Positions 43,461-52,832 are shown, counted from the stretch's first letter. The stretch: DNA of 64,000 bases from CAZIFG01 sp964539135 (GCA_964539135.1 CAZIFG010000002.1:1-64000), one strand, 5' to 3'. Notes: a model not told the origin generated them from the sequence alone. A program made the numbers and translations.

Positions 43461-44792
43461 ATGATAAATAAGATAAAAAATATGGGGATTTTAACTGCAG
43501 TAGTTGTGCTTTTGACCTTGACAGGCTGTGGCAGTGCTAGCAGTAGCCATACAGATGGTGGCGGTGCAGGAAACGGTGGAGGGAAAGCGTTCCATGAGGT
43601 CGTCGTAACCATTAATTTAAGTACCATTGAAAACGAGTTAGCCGCAGACAAGTCCATTACAGATATTAAAACGATTCAAATTGTGGTTCAAAATATGGTG
43701 GCGCCTTTCGATCGTGTAACAGAAGATTTTGTCGTCAATGAGACCACGAGTATCATTACAGCAAATTTGACCGTTTCTGATTTTTTTAGCAAAACGGTTA
43801 TTTTTTATGACATCAATAACATCCCTTTATATGTAACCTATAATATTACAGTGCCAGCAGATGCCGTAGGGAGTTTACCCGATTTAACAGGAACCATGCC
43901 CACAGTAAAAGAGTTAGATACTTTAGAATTGCCTGCAGCACCTGTAGCGGGTAGTTATTATTATAGCTCAGATTGGGTAAAAATTTGGGTAAACCCTGTT
44001 AAAAATGAATTAGGAGTTATCAATTTAGCAGACAAAACAATTAAAACATATGATGCAAAGACACTGCGTTTAAGAAGCACAGCTACAGATACGCTGTCTT
44101 TTTTAGAAAGAGATATGCTAGGCCAAATGCCAAGTGTTCGTAATATTATCATTGTAGTAACTAAAGCCGGAAGAGTTTTAGCAATGAGAGCAGATGGTCG
44201 TGTTGTCGAGTTTATAAACGGACAAGAAACAAGCGTCGTTAATGGTAAAAGTGATCCAGATTTTGATGTGTTAGATGTCCCAATAGAGGCGAAATCAAGC
44301 AAACTGGCAGTTTTTTCAGATGACGGATTTGTAAGTAAAGTGATCTTGAAAGCCTATAAAAAAGGACCAAAGGGCACTTTTATATACGGTGAAGGTGTAA
44401 ACTTAGATGTTTTTACAGAGGATTTAACAACGGCCATTACAGAAAAAAGAATTTACTTAAGACATAAAACATATGAGTACACCATAGATCCTAATACTTT
44501 AGCACTAAGTTGCGTGGCAATCTCAAATCCAAATTTTGGAGGTGGCATTTTTTCTGGGGATAATGTGAAGCTGGGGGAAAACCGCATTGGATTGTTTTTT
44601 GATAAGGGTAGCGATCACTATATCAAAATTATAGATGAAATCACAAATACCGAACGAGATATCTTGATTCCTTTAGAATCTGATACGCTTGGTACCTACA
44701 TAGCGGGCGAAGGGATTATTGGGAATACACTTTTCCTAAGTGGGATTAGACCTAGCGATCATAAAAAAGTGATCTTAAAAATTAAGATCTAA
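43461..44792 (+). CDS. Hypothetical lipoprotein
   Basis: 443 residues. Signal MGILTAVVVLLTLTGCGSAS with lipobox L-T-G-C, followed by a Ser/Gly-rich linker (about 25-45) and a long beta-rich mature region with repeating turns such as ADKTIKTYDAKTLRLRS. No family recognised; a beta-propeller-like fold is possible. It is anchored to the outer membrane by prediction. It lies inside the DNA that interrupts the polyene cluster and ends in a strong terminator. Confidence 0.7.
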   Translation: MINKIKNMGILTAVVVLLTLTGCGSASSSHTDGGGAGNGGGKAFHEVVVTINLSTIENELAADKSITDIKTIQIVVQNMVAPFDRVTEDFVVNETTSIITANLTVSDFFSKTVIFYDINNIPLYVTYNITVPADAVGSLPDLTGTMPTVKELDTLELPAAPVAGSYYYSSDWVKIWVNPVKNELGVINLADKTIKTYDAKTLRLRSTATDTLSFLERDMLGQMPSVRNIIIVVTKAGRVLAMRADGRVVEFINGQETSVVNGKSDPDFDVLDVPIEAKSSKLAVFSDDGFVSKVILKAYKKGPKGTFIYGEGVNLDVFTEDLTTAITEKRIYLRHKTYEYTIDPNTLALSCVAISNPNFGGGIFSGDNVKLGENRIGLFFDKGSDHYIKIIDEITNTERDILIPLESDTLGTYIAGEGIIGNTLFLSGIRPSDHKKVILKIKI

Positions 44793-44821
44793 GACGCAGA
44801 TAAGCCCTGATGTATGCAGGT

Positions 44822-44855
44822 GAGGGACCCTGTTTCTGGTCCCTCTTCTGTTTTT
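44822..44855 (+). terminator. Rho-independent terminator
   Basis: Perfect 8-bp stem GAGGGACC / GGTCCCTC with loop CTGTTTCT, followed by TTCTGTTTTT. It lies 30 bases after the lipoprotein stop codon. Confidence 0.88.
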
Positions 44856-44890
44856 AGAGAGAATGTAAAGGTGGCGGGCGGTCTTCTTCT

Positions 44891-45390
44891 TTAAGGCTGA
44901 GCCAGGGCAAAAAGCCGTTTTAAAAGATCTTTAGACCAGACTCTAAAGCGATCAATATAAANNNNNNNNNNNNNNNNNNNNNNNNNNNNNNNNNNNNNNN
45001 NNNNNNNNNNNNNNNNNNNNNNNNNNNNNNNNNNNNNNNNNNNNNNNNNNNNNNNNNNNNNTAACCTCGTTTTGAGTAATTTGTTCAATGCGTTTCAAAG
45101 CTTGGTTGGTGCCAAACCCTTTGGTAACTTGGCTTGTCAGCTGTACATATCGCGCACGATCCACGCGGTCAATAGTTGCAGCGCCAATGGCTTTTTGAGA
45201 ATTGGCAACATCGGTTAAACGCACCAAACGTCAGCATGCCCCGAAACGCTGGGGTGGTCATACTACGCTGTTTTTTAGGCAAGAGTTTAATATAAAAAAG
45301 AGAGGTATGAGACTCACGATTTAAGCCTCCCACAGTAAGTGTGGTAAGCTCAACTTCTTTGTGAGCACGGATAATGTCATCTGCGTGTTG
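44891..45390 (-). pseudogene. Decayed duplicate of an RND efflux pump, with assembly gap
   Basis: Three minus-strand pieces match the intact pump at 47091-50219. 44891-44961 is the C-terminal end (YIDRFRVWSKDLLKRLFA). 45062-45229 encodes VRLTDVANSQKAIGAATIDR and onward to ITQNEV. 45236-45390 encodes a part lying about 140 residues further toward the N-terminus (VELTTLTVGGLN, YIKLLPKKQRSM). The last two abut directly, so an internal deletion is real and not due to the gap. The region is cut at its 5' side where acyltransferase sequence begins. Confidence 0.82.
44962..45061. other. Assembly gap (100 N)
   Basis: Exactly 100 undetermined bases, a conventional gap of unknown size. It lies within repeated sequence (RND duplicate), which explains the failed assembly; the amount of missing sequence cannot be judged. 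Confidence 0.99.
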
Positions 45391-45839
45391 TGAATAAGGT
45401 GTATATCCCCAATACAGGCGATACGGATCAGCTGATGCAGTTGTGTGATCAAAGTTTATCAGAGGGAAATACCCTCATTATTTTTCCAGAAGGCACACGC
45501 ACAATACCTGGAGAGCCCCTTCAGTTTACACGAGGCGCTGCCAATATTGCGCTTCGCTGCCAGCAAGATATCGTGCCTGTTCATATTACCTGTGAGCCCA
45601 GCGGCATTTCAAAAGAGGTGAAGTGTTACACGGTAACACCAGAACGCATGCGATATACCTTTAAGATCTTGCCCACGATTAATATTCAAGACTCTTTAAA
45701 AGAGGATGAAGCACTGTCTGTGTCGTCTCGAAAATTAACCTCCAAAATGGAAGAAATTCTGTCTAAAATGGGTTTTTATGATTTTTTTATTTTATTTGAC
45801 TTTTTAAGGAGTGGTGATATCATGAGCACATGTCTGTAA
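45390..45839 (+). pseudogene. 5'-truncated acyltransferase duplicate
   Basis: 149 codons closely matching the C-terminal half of the acyltransferase at 42607: VYIPNTGDTDQLMQLC, IIFPEGTRTIPGEPLQF, HITCEPSGISKEV and PERMRYTFKILP. The N-terminal half with the catalytic H-x4-D is absent, and upstream sequence switches directly to RND pump DNA of the opposite strand. The GTG at 45390 is therefore incidental. The C-terminus is extended past the paralogue end by GFYDFFILFDF and overlaps the next gene. Confidence 0.82.
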
Positions 45840-47080
45840 AAAAGATCATTTCAACACAATCCATTGGTATAACGATTCGAGATCAGCTCAAAGTGCTGGG
45901 CGTAGAAAAGATCTCCCTATTGAGGCGATGGTCTCCCTTAGAAAGAGAGAAATCTATTCGGGTATTTTTAAGGCAGGCAAACATAGTTACCGCCCTAAAG
46001 GACCACATCGGTGTGTACTCAGATCCAGATGAAGTGAAGGGACTCCTGCGAGTTTTAAGGGTTTTAGCACATACAAAAGAGAATGCGTCGCTTATTATGG
46101 GCTGTTATTTAGATTTTGTAGATAGAGACATTGAGTGTAAATTTCCGCTGAAACCTCTATTAGAAAAACAGTTATTGGCAATATGCAACGATCAAGAACA
46201 GGTAAATAAATGCCTTAAAGTGTTAACGTGTATGCCCTCATGTAAAAGAAAAGGCGATAATTGGCTTTCGATAGTGAAAGACATACCCAATACAGGTTAT
46301 TATGAGTGGCTGAATGGATGGCAGCCTTTTTCAGATTTAATACTCGCAAGTGTATTTGAGCATAAAGCACCATTTAAAATGCGTTTTATAGAAACAAACG
46401 GAGTTTGCCTCAATGTGAAAACCAGACCCGAGTGGGGGGGGAATTTAACGGAAGCACAATGGATGGCATTGCCCTTAGACGGAAGGCGAAAAACACACAA
46501 AAGCTTTATAGAGGCAAATCCAGACGCCGCTTTAAGAGTGAAGAAAGCATTGATAGATCCGAGAATCCACGTGATTCCGCTGAATCAGGTTTTAGAGGGG
46601 TATCGCTGTTACCTGATTGGGGCAGATATAAAAAAACTTGATGATCCTGCCACTAAGGACTATCCATACAAAGGTAAAGAGAAAGAATGGCAGCTATCTT
46701 ATGATGATGAAAAACAATTCAAGGCGGAATGTCTGCGTGTATTACAAGAGGCTACTAAGAAAGTAGAGAGATTAGATGCATTGAAGGGGCACAAAATAGA
46801 AAAAAGAGCGGATCAAAGAGCGGATGATGTAAAGCAAGAAGCCTATCGTATAGATGCTGCAGTATCACACGGTTGGGCTTTAGGCACGTTTAATCCAGAG
46901 AGGGATGTGGCGAGGAAGTGGCTGCATCCTTCTTATCGCATACAAGAGGGCGGTAGGGCGGAGTTTGAAGAAAATCAACCTCTGTATGATGCTGGCGTGC
47001 TCAGGATACAGAGAGAAATCGAAGCCTCATTGGAGCGTAAGTATAACCCCCATTATCCCCACCGTAATGAGGGACAATAA
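45830..47080 (+). CDS. Hypothetical protein with KKIIST N-terminus and internal poly-G tract
   Basis: 416 residues, no recognised domain. The N-terminus is MSVKKIISTQ. It is mostly helical by composition, with a charged stretch (about 300-345) likely coiled. A run of eight G (46434-46441) lies within codons for EWGGN near residue 204, so one-base slippage would truncate the protein. There is no signal peptide. It starts 10 bases before the end of the truncated acyltransferase frame and is convergent with the RND pump gene. Possible effector by motif only. Confidence 0.55.
   Translation: MSVKKIISTQSIGITIRDQLKVLGVEKISLLRRWSPLEREKSIRVFLRQANIVTALKDHIGVYSDPDEVKGLLRVLRVLAHTKENASLIMGCYLDFVDRDIECKFPLKPLLEKQLLAICNDQEQVNKCLKVLTCMPSCKRKGDNWLSIVKDIPNTGYYEWLNGWQPFSDLILASVFEHKAPFKMRFIETNGVCLNVKTRPEWGGNLTEAQWMALPLDGRRKTHKSFIEANPDAALRVKKALIDPRIHVIPLNQVLEGYRCYLIGADIKKLDDPATKDYPYKGKEKEWQLSYDDEKQFKAECLRVLQEATKKVERLDALKGHKIEKRADQRADDVKQEAYRIDAAVSHGWALGTFNPERDVARKWLHPSYRIQEGGRAEFEENQPLYDAGVLRIQREIEASLERKYNPHYPHRNEGQ
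46434..46441 (+). repeat. Poly-G(8) tract within coding sequence
   Basis: Eight consecutive G inside the hypothetical gene at 45830. Loss or gain of one base would shift the frame. It is a candidate phase-variation switch, or possibly a sequencing-length ambiguity. Confidence 0.6.
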
Positions 47081-47090
47081 AAAAAGAGAC

Positions 47091-50000
47091 CTAATCCTGT
47101 CTAGGTGCAAAAAGCCGTTTTAAAAGATCTTTAGACCAGACTCTAAAGCGATCAATATAAATAAAGGCTGCAGGGATCACAAAGAGAGTGAGTAGTGTAG
47201 AGCTCACAACACCGCCAATAATGCCATACCCCATAGACGTTCGTTGTGCGGCGGCTTCATTAAGACCAATGGCAACGGGAATTGTTCCCATGATAAGGGC
47301 AATAGAGGTCATTAAAATAGGTCTCAATCGTATTCTACCGGCCTTAATAAGGGCATCGGCGCGACTGTCGCCCTGCTCAATAAATTGGTGGGTGGCATCG
47401 ACAAGCAAAATGGAGTTTTTACAGGCAACACCCAAGAGCATGATAATACCCAAGAGGGCAAAGAAACTCATGCTTTCGTGGGCCAAATAAATGGCCACAA
47501 AGGCCCCACAAATGGCGAGGGGTAAGGCCAGCATGATGGTAAATGGGGTAATAAACGATTCGTAAAGGGCAGATAATACAAGAAAAATAAATAAGACGCC
47601 CAATCCCATTGCGGTTGCAAAAGAGGTTTGCATGTCTTGAAAGCTTTCCGTATCCCCTGTATAAACAAGCTTAACGGAGCTGGGAAGTTTAACCTCGTTT
47701 TGAGTAATTTGTTCAATGCGTTTCAAAGCTTGGTTGGTGCCAAATCCTTTGGTAACTTGGCTGATGACTTGAACATACCGTGCGCGATTAACCCTATCAA
47801 TGGTAGCGGCACCCACCGCTTTTTTAGCTTCAGCTACATCTGTTAAGCGAACCAATCGTCCGTTGATATTAGGAACAAAGATACTTGAAAAATTAGATTC
47901 AAGATCACGCTGTTCAGGATTTAAGCGAACGCGAATATTATATTCTGACCCATTTTCACGAAATTTGGAGGGAATGTTGCCTTCAACTTGAGCCCGAATT
48001 TCAGCGCCTAAGGTTTTAGGGCTAATGCCATAGACCGCAACAGCGTCAGGTTTGATTTGAATTTGAAGCTCAGGTTTCCCAGGTCTGAAACTGGTGTCGA
48101 CATCATAAAATTCAGGGTATTTTTTCATGGCAGCAACCAGTTTTAAACTGTAGTCCTGGAGTTCTTGAGAATTATTGCCCACTAAATTCATCATGAGGCC
48201 AGATTTTGGGCCACCACCAGAGAAGGTGCGAACCTGAGGATTGGCTTCTTTAACAATAGGATCAGCCAGAAGTTCTTTTCTCAATAGGTCTCGAAAGACA
48301 GGGGTGCTCATACTGCGTTTCTTTTTAGGTAAGAGTTTGATATAAAAAATAGCCGTGTGGGCCTCTCCATTGAGGCCCCCTACTGTTAGGGTCGTCAGTT
48401 CGACTTCTGAATGGGCACGAATGCGCTCATCAGCATGCTGAGACACGCGAGTCATTGCATCTAAGTTTACACCAGGCATCATTTCAAGATTAACGGTCAG
48501 TTCCCCACTATCCTGATCCGGGATAAAGACAAAAGGGATTTTGGCGGCAAAAGACATACAGAAGACAAAAATGACAATACTGCACAGAAGCGTTATTAAA
48601 GGATGTTTGAGAACCGTTTTAAGAACGCGAGCATAGCCATGTTCCAATTGAGTTTGCATCCAGTTAAATCCATTTAAAAGGGGATCTATGAGTTTAGACA
48701 AGAGGGACTTATTAACCTGAAGATGAGAGGGTTTTTCAGCCAAATAGGCAGACAGCATGGGGGCAATCGTCAGGGCATCAAATAAAGAAATAACCATGGC
48801 AAAACACACCGTAAGCCCGAATTGCTTCATAAATTGGCCAATAACACCGCTCATAAAGCCCACGGGTGCAAATACCGCTATAACCACAGCCGTTGTGGCA
48901 ATAACAGCCAATTGAACCTCTTGGGTTCCCTTTTTAGCGGCAACCATAGGGGCTTCGCCTTCTTCAATATGACGGAAGATATTTTCACGAACCACAATGG
49001 CATCATCAATTAAAAGGCCAACGGAAATGGTAAGTGCTAATAAGGAAATGACATTAATGGTAAATCCAAAAAGGGCCATTAAGACAAAAGCGCCCAATAA
49101 AGAGTTCGGAAGCGCAAGTCCTGTAATTAAAGTAGATCGAAAACTGCCCAAAAAGAAAAAGACCACAAATACTGTTAAAATAATGCCTATAACAATGGTT
49201 TCTTCAACATCATCAACATTCAGTTTAATGAGTCGACTGGTATCTTGAACGACTGTAACTTGAGGGTGGCCAGGTTCAGATTTCATGTCGGCAGAGAATT
49301 TTTTAAGTTCCTTAGCAACAGCACGAGATAACTCCAGGGTATTGGCACCAGATTGTTTATAAATCGTAATAAAGAGTGATTTTTTGCCTGAAAAAAATAC
49401 GCGAGAAGTTTCATCTTCTACCGTATCTTGAATGGTGCCTAGGTCCGACAGTTTAGTGGGGATTTCATTGCCCTGTAAGCCGACAACAGTCTGGGTAATT
49501 TTCTCAACGTTTCTAAATTCACCGATACTTCTAAAAATGGTTTCAAAATCACCTTTATTGATTTTACCACCCGGGATATTTTCGCCTTCAGATTGCAGCT
49601 GGCGGCTGACTTGGCTAACCGAAAAATTGCGATCTTTCAATTTTTGTCTATCCAGTTGAACTTGAATTTCTCGCTTTCGTCCGCCTGTGAGAGCAACCTG
49701 ACCAACGCCTGGAATTTGTTCCAATCGCATTTTAAGGGTTTGGTCGGCATAGTCATAGAGTTGCGTATCGGAGAGCTCGGCTTGGAGCGCTAAGGTAATA
49801 ATAGGCATGTCAGAGGGATCTTGTCTGCGAATGATAGGTTCGGAAATATTACCATCTAAAGGGAATCGGGCTTTAGCAGCGGTGACTTTATCACGCACCT
49901 GTTGTTCCACAGATTTAAGATCCGAGTTAAGCTGAAACTCCGCCATAATTTGACTGGTACCCTCAAAACTTTTGGAGGTAATGCGTTTGAGTCCGGAGAT

Positions 50001-50219
50001 GGTTCCAATTTGATCTTCTAAGGGTTTTGTAATGAGGGTTTCAATTTCTTCAGGGCCCGCACCTCTATAATTCACAACAACGGTTACTAAAGGAAAGTTA
50101 ACATCAGGAAATTGTTCAACGGGCATGTTTTTAAACGATAAAAAGCCCAAAACAACCATGACAATAATCAAACACGTAATAAAAATAGGCCGTTTAATAG
50201 ATAGTTTGGCAAGATTCAT
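47091..50219 (-). CDS. RND multidrug efflux pump, HAE1 family
   Basis: 1042 residues, normal AcrB/MexB-type length. Twelve membrane helices in two sets of six with large periplasmic loops; typical motifs LPNSLLGAFVLMALFGFTIN, the helix-4 segment GLLIDDAIVVREN with the proton-relay Asp pair, and MPVEQFPDVNFPLV near the N-terminus. It exports hydrophobic compounds through a TolC channel. The TolC-like gene follows upstream in the same transcript (3-base gap), but no periplasmic adaptor gene is nearby. It may handle drugs or cluster products. Confidence 0.93.
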   Translation of the reverse strand: MNLAKLSIKRPIFITCLIIVMVVLGFLSFKNMPVEQFPDVNFPLVTVVVNYRGAGPEEIETLITKPLEDQIGTISGLKRITSKSFEGTSQIMAEFQLNSDLKSVEQQVRDKVTAAKARFPLDGNISEPIIRRQDPSDMPIITLALQAELSDTQLYDYADQTLKMRLEQIPGVGQVALTGGRKREIQVQLDRQKLKDRNFSVSQVSRQLQSEGENIPGGKINKGDFETIFRSIGEFRNVEKITQTVVGLQGNEIPTKLSDLGTIQDTVEDETSRVFFSGKKSLFITIYKQSGANTLELSRAVAKELKKFSADMKSEPGHPQVTVVQDTSRLIKLNVDDVEETIVIGIILTVFVVFFFLGSFRSTLITGLALPNSLLGAFVLMALFGFTINVISLLALTISVGLLIDDAIVVRENIFRHIEEGEAPMVAAKKGTQEVQLAVIATTAVVIAVFAPVGFMSGVIGQFMKQFGLTVCFAMVISLFDALTIAPMLSAYLAEKPSHLQVNKSLLSKLIDPLLNGFNWMQTQLEHGYARVLKTVLKHPLITLLCSIVIFVFCMSFAAKIPFVFIPDQDSGELTVNLEMMPGVNLDAMTRVSQHADERIRAHSEVELTTLTVGGLNGEAHTAIFYIKLLPKKKRSMSTPVFRDLLRKELLADPIVKEANPQVRTFSGGGPKSGLMMNLVGNNSQELQDYSLKLVAAMKKYPEFYDVDTSFRPGKPELQIQIKPDAVAVYGISPKTLGAEIRAQVEGNIPSKFRENGSEYNIRVRLNPEQRDLESNFSSIFVPNINGRLVRLTDVAEAKKAVGAATIDRVNRARYVQVISQVTKGFGTNQALKRIEQITQNEVKLPSSVKLVYTGDTESFQDMQTSFATAMGLGVLFIFLVLSALYESFITPFTIMLALPLAICGAFVAIYLAHESMSFFALLGIIMLLGVACKNSILLVDATHQFIEQGDSRADALIKAGRIRLRPILMTSIALIMGTIPVAIGLNEAAAQRTSMGYGIIGGVVSSTLLTLFVIPAAFIYIDRFRVWSKDLLKRLFAPRQD

Positions 50220-50222
50220 GAT

Positions 50223-51656
50223 TTATTTCCCCTCAATGAGATTAATATAGAGCTGGGCACGTGAAAATAACCCAATCATATCGCTTGCGATTTGGATGCG
50301 GGCTAAACGTGCTAAGGTATAATCTTGTTCAAAAAGGAGGACTTGGTAGGTAGAGGTTCTGCCTTTTCGGAGTCGATCCCGTTCAAAATCCAATTTATTT
50401 TTTTGAGCATCTTCAATTTTTTCAGCTAAAATAAGCCGTTTTTGTGCGGCAACAAAAGCGGCATTTAAATCGATCCAATCAGATTCTTGGTTTTTTAATT
50501 TTTGAGCATAAGAGAGTTGAGCGGCTTCTGCTTGCGCAATGGCACCCTTTTTAAGGGTTTGAAGCGCAGCAGAATCCAAGGGCATAGAAAATAAAAAGCC
50601 CACAATGGTAGTGGGGTGTTCCGTTGTGATGGAACCCGAAAAGGCATCTCCAATGGTGGTGCTTCTATTATTAAGGGAATAGCTCATATATGCATTAAAC
50701 AAAGGTTTGCTATTTTCGGCTTGAATACGAGATTGGGCATCTGCCAATTGGGTTTGAAAGTGAGCAGCTTGAACATCTGAACGATCGGAGCGTTTGCTCG
50801 GTAGTTTAAAAGACTTTAAAAAATGCCAATCGATACGCATTAAAGGTTCAACAGGGTCAGAAGCACTTTTGCCGCGTTGTTGATTAAAAAGACGAATTTG
50901 AGCGGCTTCTGCATCGAGTGCAACCTGTAAATCAAGTTTTCGAGCTTCTAAAGATGCTTTAGATGCAAAGGTATCCGCTTCTTCGCCCAAATTCATCCGA
51001 GATCTAGAGACATTATATTCGTAAATGGATTGGGCATGTTGCACCGATAATTTTCGGATATTAATAATTTCACGCTGTAAAGCAAGCGCCCAATAACTCA
51101 CAATCGCCTGTTGTAGGGTCGTATCCATAAGGGCTTGGGCAGTATAATACTCAATTTTAGCCTGGGCTTCTTTAGAAAGAATCAGATCTTGAGTCAGTCT
51201 ACCTCCTTTGTTTTTCCAAAAAGACTGCGTCAAAGAGAGACTGGGTCTGGCATTGGCGATACTATCTTTCCCCCCAAACTGGCCAATATTAGAATTAACA
51301 TACATAAAACTTGAAAGATCGTAAGCGGCGGAGGCATCCAATCCAAATCGGGTCTTTTTGGTAATCCCAACAGAATAGGCGCCTATTTCAAGCGCATCAT
51401 AAGAAATAACAGGGGTATCGGGCATTTTTTGATCTTTTTGGTATTGAAATTTACCTTCAAAAGTGGGGGCCGTAATCAGTTTAGATTCTGCATGTCGTGC
51501 AAGGCTAGCAGACTGATTTTGAAGGGATCCTGTGTAAAATCCATTGTCCGTTTTGACCTGATTTAAGTAGGTATCTAGGGTCAAAACGGAGGCGGCATCG
51601 CATACAGACGCGATGAACAATAAACCTATAACGCGAAGCATCAGTGTATAACTCAT
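50223..51656 (-). CDS. TolC-family outer membrane efflux protein
   Basis: 477 residues. The signal peptide LMLRVIGLLFIASVCDAAS precedes LTLDTYLNQVKTDN and two repeats of long helices and strands (NQSASLARHAESK; AEAAQLSYAQKLKNQESDW), the pattern of outer membrane efflux proteins. It should trimerise as a channel and work with the adjacent RND pump. It is divergent from the gene at 51817 over about 160 bases. Confidence 0.82.
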   Translation of the reverse strand: MSYTLMLRVIGLLFIASVCDAASVLTLDTYLNQVKTDNGFYTGSLQNQSASLARHAESKLITAPTFEGKFQYQKDQKMPDTPVISYDALEIGAYSVGITKKTRFGLDASAAYDLSSFMYVNSNIGQFGGKDSIANARPSLSLTQSFWKNKGGRLTQDLILSKEAQAKIEYYTAQALMDTTLQQAIVSYWALALQREIINIRKLSVQHAQSIYEYNVSRSRMNLGEEADTFASKASLEARKLDLQVALDAEAAQIRLFNQQRGKSASDPVEPLMRIDWHFLKSFKLPSKRSDRSDVQAAHFQTQLADAQSRIQAENSKPLFNAYMSYSLNNRSTTIGDAFSGSITTEHPTTIVGFLFSMPLDSAALQTLKKGAIAQAEAAQLSYAQKLKNQESDWIDLNAAFVAAQKRLILAEKIEDAQKNKLDFERDRLRKGRTSTYQVLLFEQDYTLARLARIQIASDMIGLFSRAQLYINLIEGK

Positions 51657-51816
51657 AGCGGAGGATTATAGAGGGAACACTGAAATAATGCAAGCTTGAA
51701 CTCATTTGTAAATAACAAAAAGAGACTAAGCTGCAAGAGATAATAAAGTGGTAGAGAGAAAATAGAAGGGGTATAATAAAGCAACTACATTTAAGCAAAA
51801 GGACGTGAGCATCAGA

Positions 51817-52578
51817 ATGAAATCCATAAAAAAAATAGTATTAGGGGTGGTTTTAGCCAGCACCCTATCCACAAGCGTGTCAGCGATTGGGATATTTGCG
51901 GATAGATCTGAAATTAAACAAGAAGATTTAGCAGGCATTACAACGATTGCACCCATTACAGTCATGTACACAGTGCGTGGAATCCCAAGTGAAAAAGGCG
52001 GGTTTAATTCCAATGAATTAACCCGTGGGAAAAAAATGATCAGAAAGCCGCTAACGGATAAACAGAAAGAATTTTATAACTCCTTTACAGCAGAAATGTT
52101 GGCGACATTTGAATCCAAAACAGGTAAAAAAATCGTCACAATGAAAGAAGAAACGTTGATGGATTTACCTCAAAAAGATTACGAGGGCCATTTAAAAGGA
52201 CTCGTTAAGGAGCCCGATAAAACGGTTATTATGATGGAGCCCTATCTCTGTTTCGATAGAGACGATTCGGCAACCTTAGCAGAGGCAGTAAAGCGGTTAA
52301 ATGTAGATGCTGTAGCCTTATTTTTATTTAAAACAGTAGAAAGAAGAGAGAGCGGTATGCTCGGAATCAGCAACAAAGAAAAGTACAGCTTAAAATGTGA
52401 CATATTTATCATCGGAAAAGACGGAAAAGTGATTGTGTCCAGAGATGTGGATTCTAAGCCAATCCTTGCTGGAAAAGTAGTGGGATATGCTGGAATGGGC
52501 AGTAATAAAGTAAATGAAAATTTTTATGATGAGTTAAGAGTCTCTTGGTTTGAGTCTTTTAATAAAATTTTTAAATAG
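51817..52578 (+). CDS. Hypothetical exported protein
   Basis: About 253 residues from the ATG at 51817; a GTG four codons earlier is in frame. The signal peptide MKSIKKIVLGVVLASTLSTS ends at VSA. The mature part contains ITVMYTVRGIPSEKGGFNSN and a DAVALFLFKTVERR strand; I do not recognise the family. It is probably periplasmic. It is followed by a 330-base gene-free stretch holding a structured palindromic element. Confidence 0.6.
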   Translation: MKSIKKIVLGVVLASTLSTSVSAIGIFADRSEIKQEDLAGITTIAPITVMYTVRGIPSEKGGFNSNELTRGKKMIRKPLTDKQKEFYNSFTAEMLATFESKTGKKIVTMKEETLMDLPQKDYEGHLKGLVKEPDKTVIMMEPYLCFDRDDSATLAEAVKRLNVDAVALFLFKTVERRESGMLGISNKEKYSLKCDIFIIGKDGKVIVSRDVDSKPILAGKVVGYAGMGSNKVNENFYDELRVSWFESFNKIFK

Positions 52579-52621
52579 ATTCGAAATCTATATAATACGT
52601 AAATGAAGCATTTAATATCCG

Positions 52622-52765
52622 AGGCGAAAAAAGGTTAGAGCCAGCGAGTGCGTGAGCAAAAATCGAGATCGCGAAGCAGCTCGATTTTTGAGGAAGCGGC
52701 GATCCCTGTTCGTAGAACAGGAGCGACCGCTTCTGGTGAGCGCCTGAGCGGCTCTTTTTTCGCCA
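52622..52765 (+). other. Large structured palindromic element (three-arm)
   Basis: An outer stem GGCGAAAAAAG (52623-52633) pairs with CTTTTTTCGCC (52754-52764). Inside are two perfect hairpins: AAAAATCGAG/CTCGATTTTT (52658-52689) and a long arm GAAGCGG...CCGCTTC (52693-52733) topped by CTGTTC-GTA-GAACAG. It folds as a three-way junction in DNA or RNA. It differs in sequence from the main repeat family. It lies between two rightward genes and could be an RNA element, a REP-like mobile repeat or an attenuator. Confidence 0.65.
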
Positions 52766-52808
52766 CAGGATATTCAATGCCGAGTGTATTAAATGGATCT
52801 ACGCCCAA

Positions 52809-52832
52809 GACCCTTCGACTGCGCTCAGGGTC
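52809..52832. repeat. Short palindromic motif
   Basis: GACCCTTCGACTGCGCTCAG then GGTC, with GACCCT and AGGGTC pairing. The motif resembles a short interspersed palindrome seen in various bacteria. It lies between the three-arm element and the ACP gene. Confidence 0.45.

Noticed and set aside
44891..45227. Two minus-strand open frames spanning the N run
   Set aside because: They are artefacts of translating undetermined bases; the real content is an RND pseudogene.
45390..45839. Independent functional acyltransferase
   Set aside because: The catalytic H-x4-D half is missing and the 5' boundary falls at a junction with opposite-strand RND sequence.
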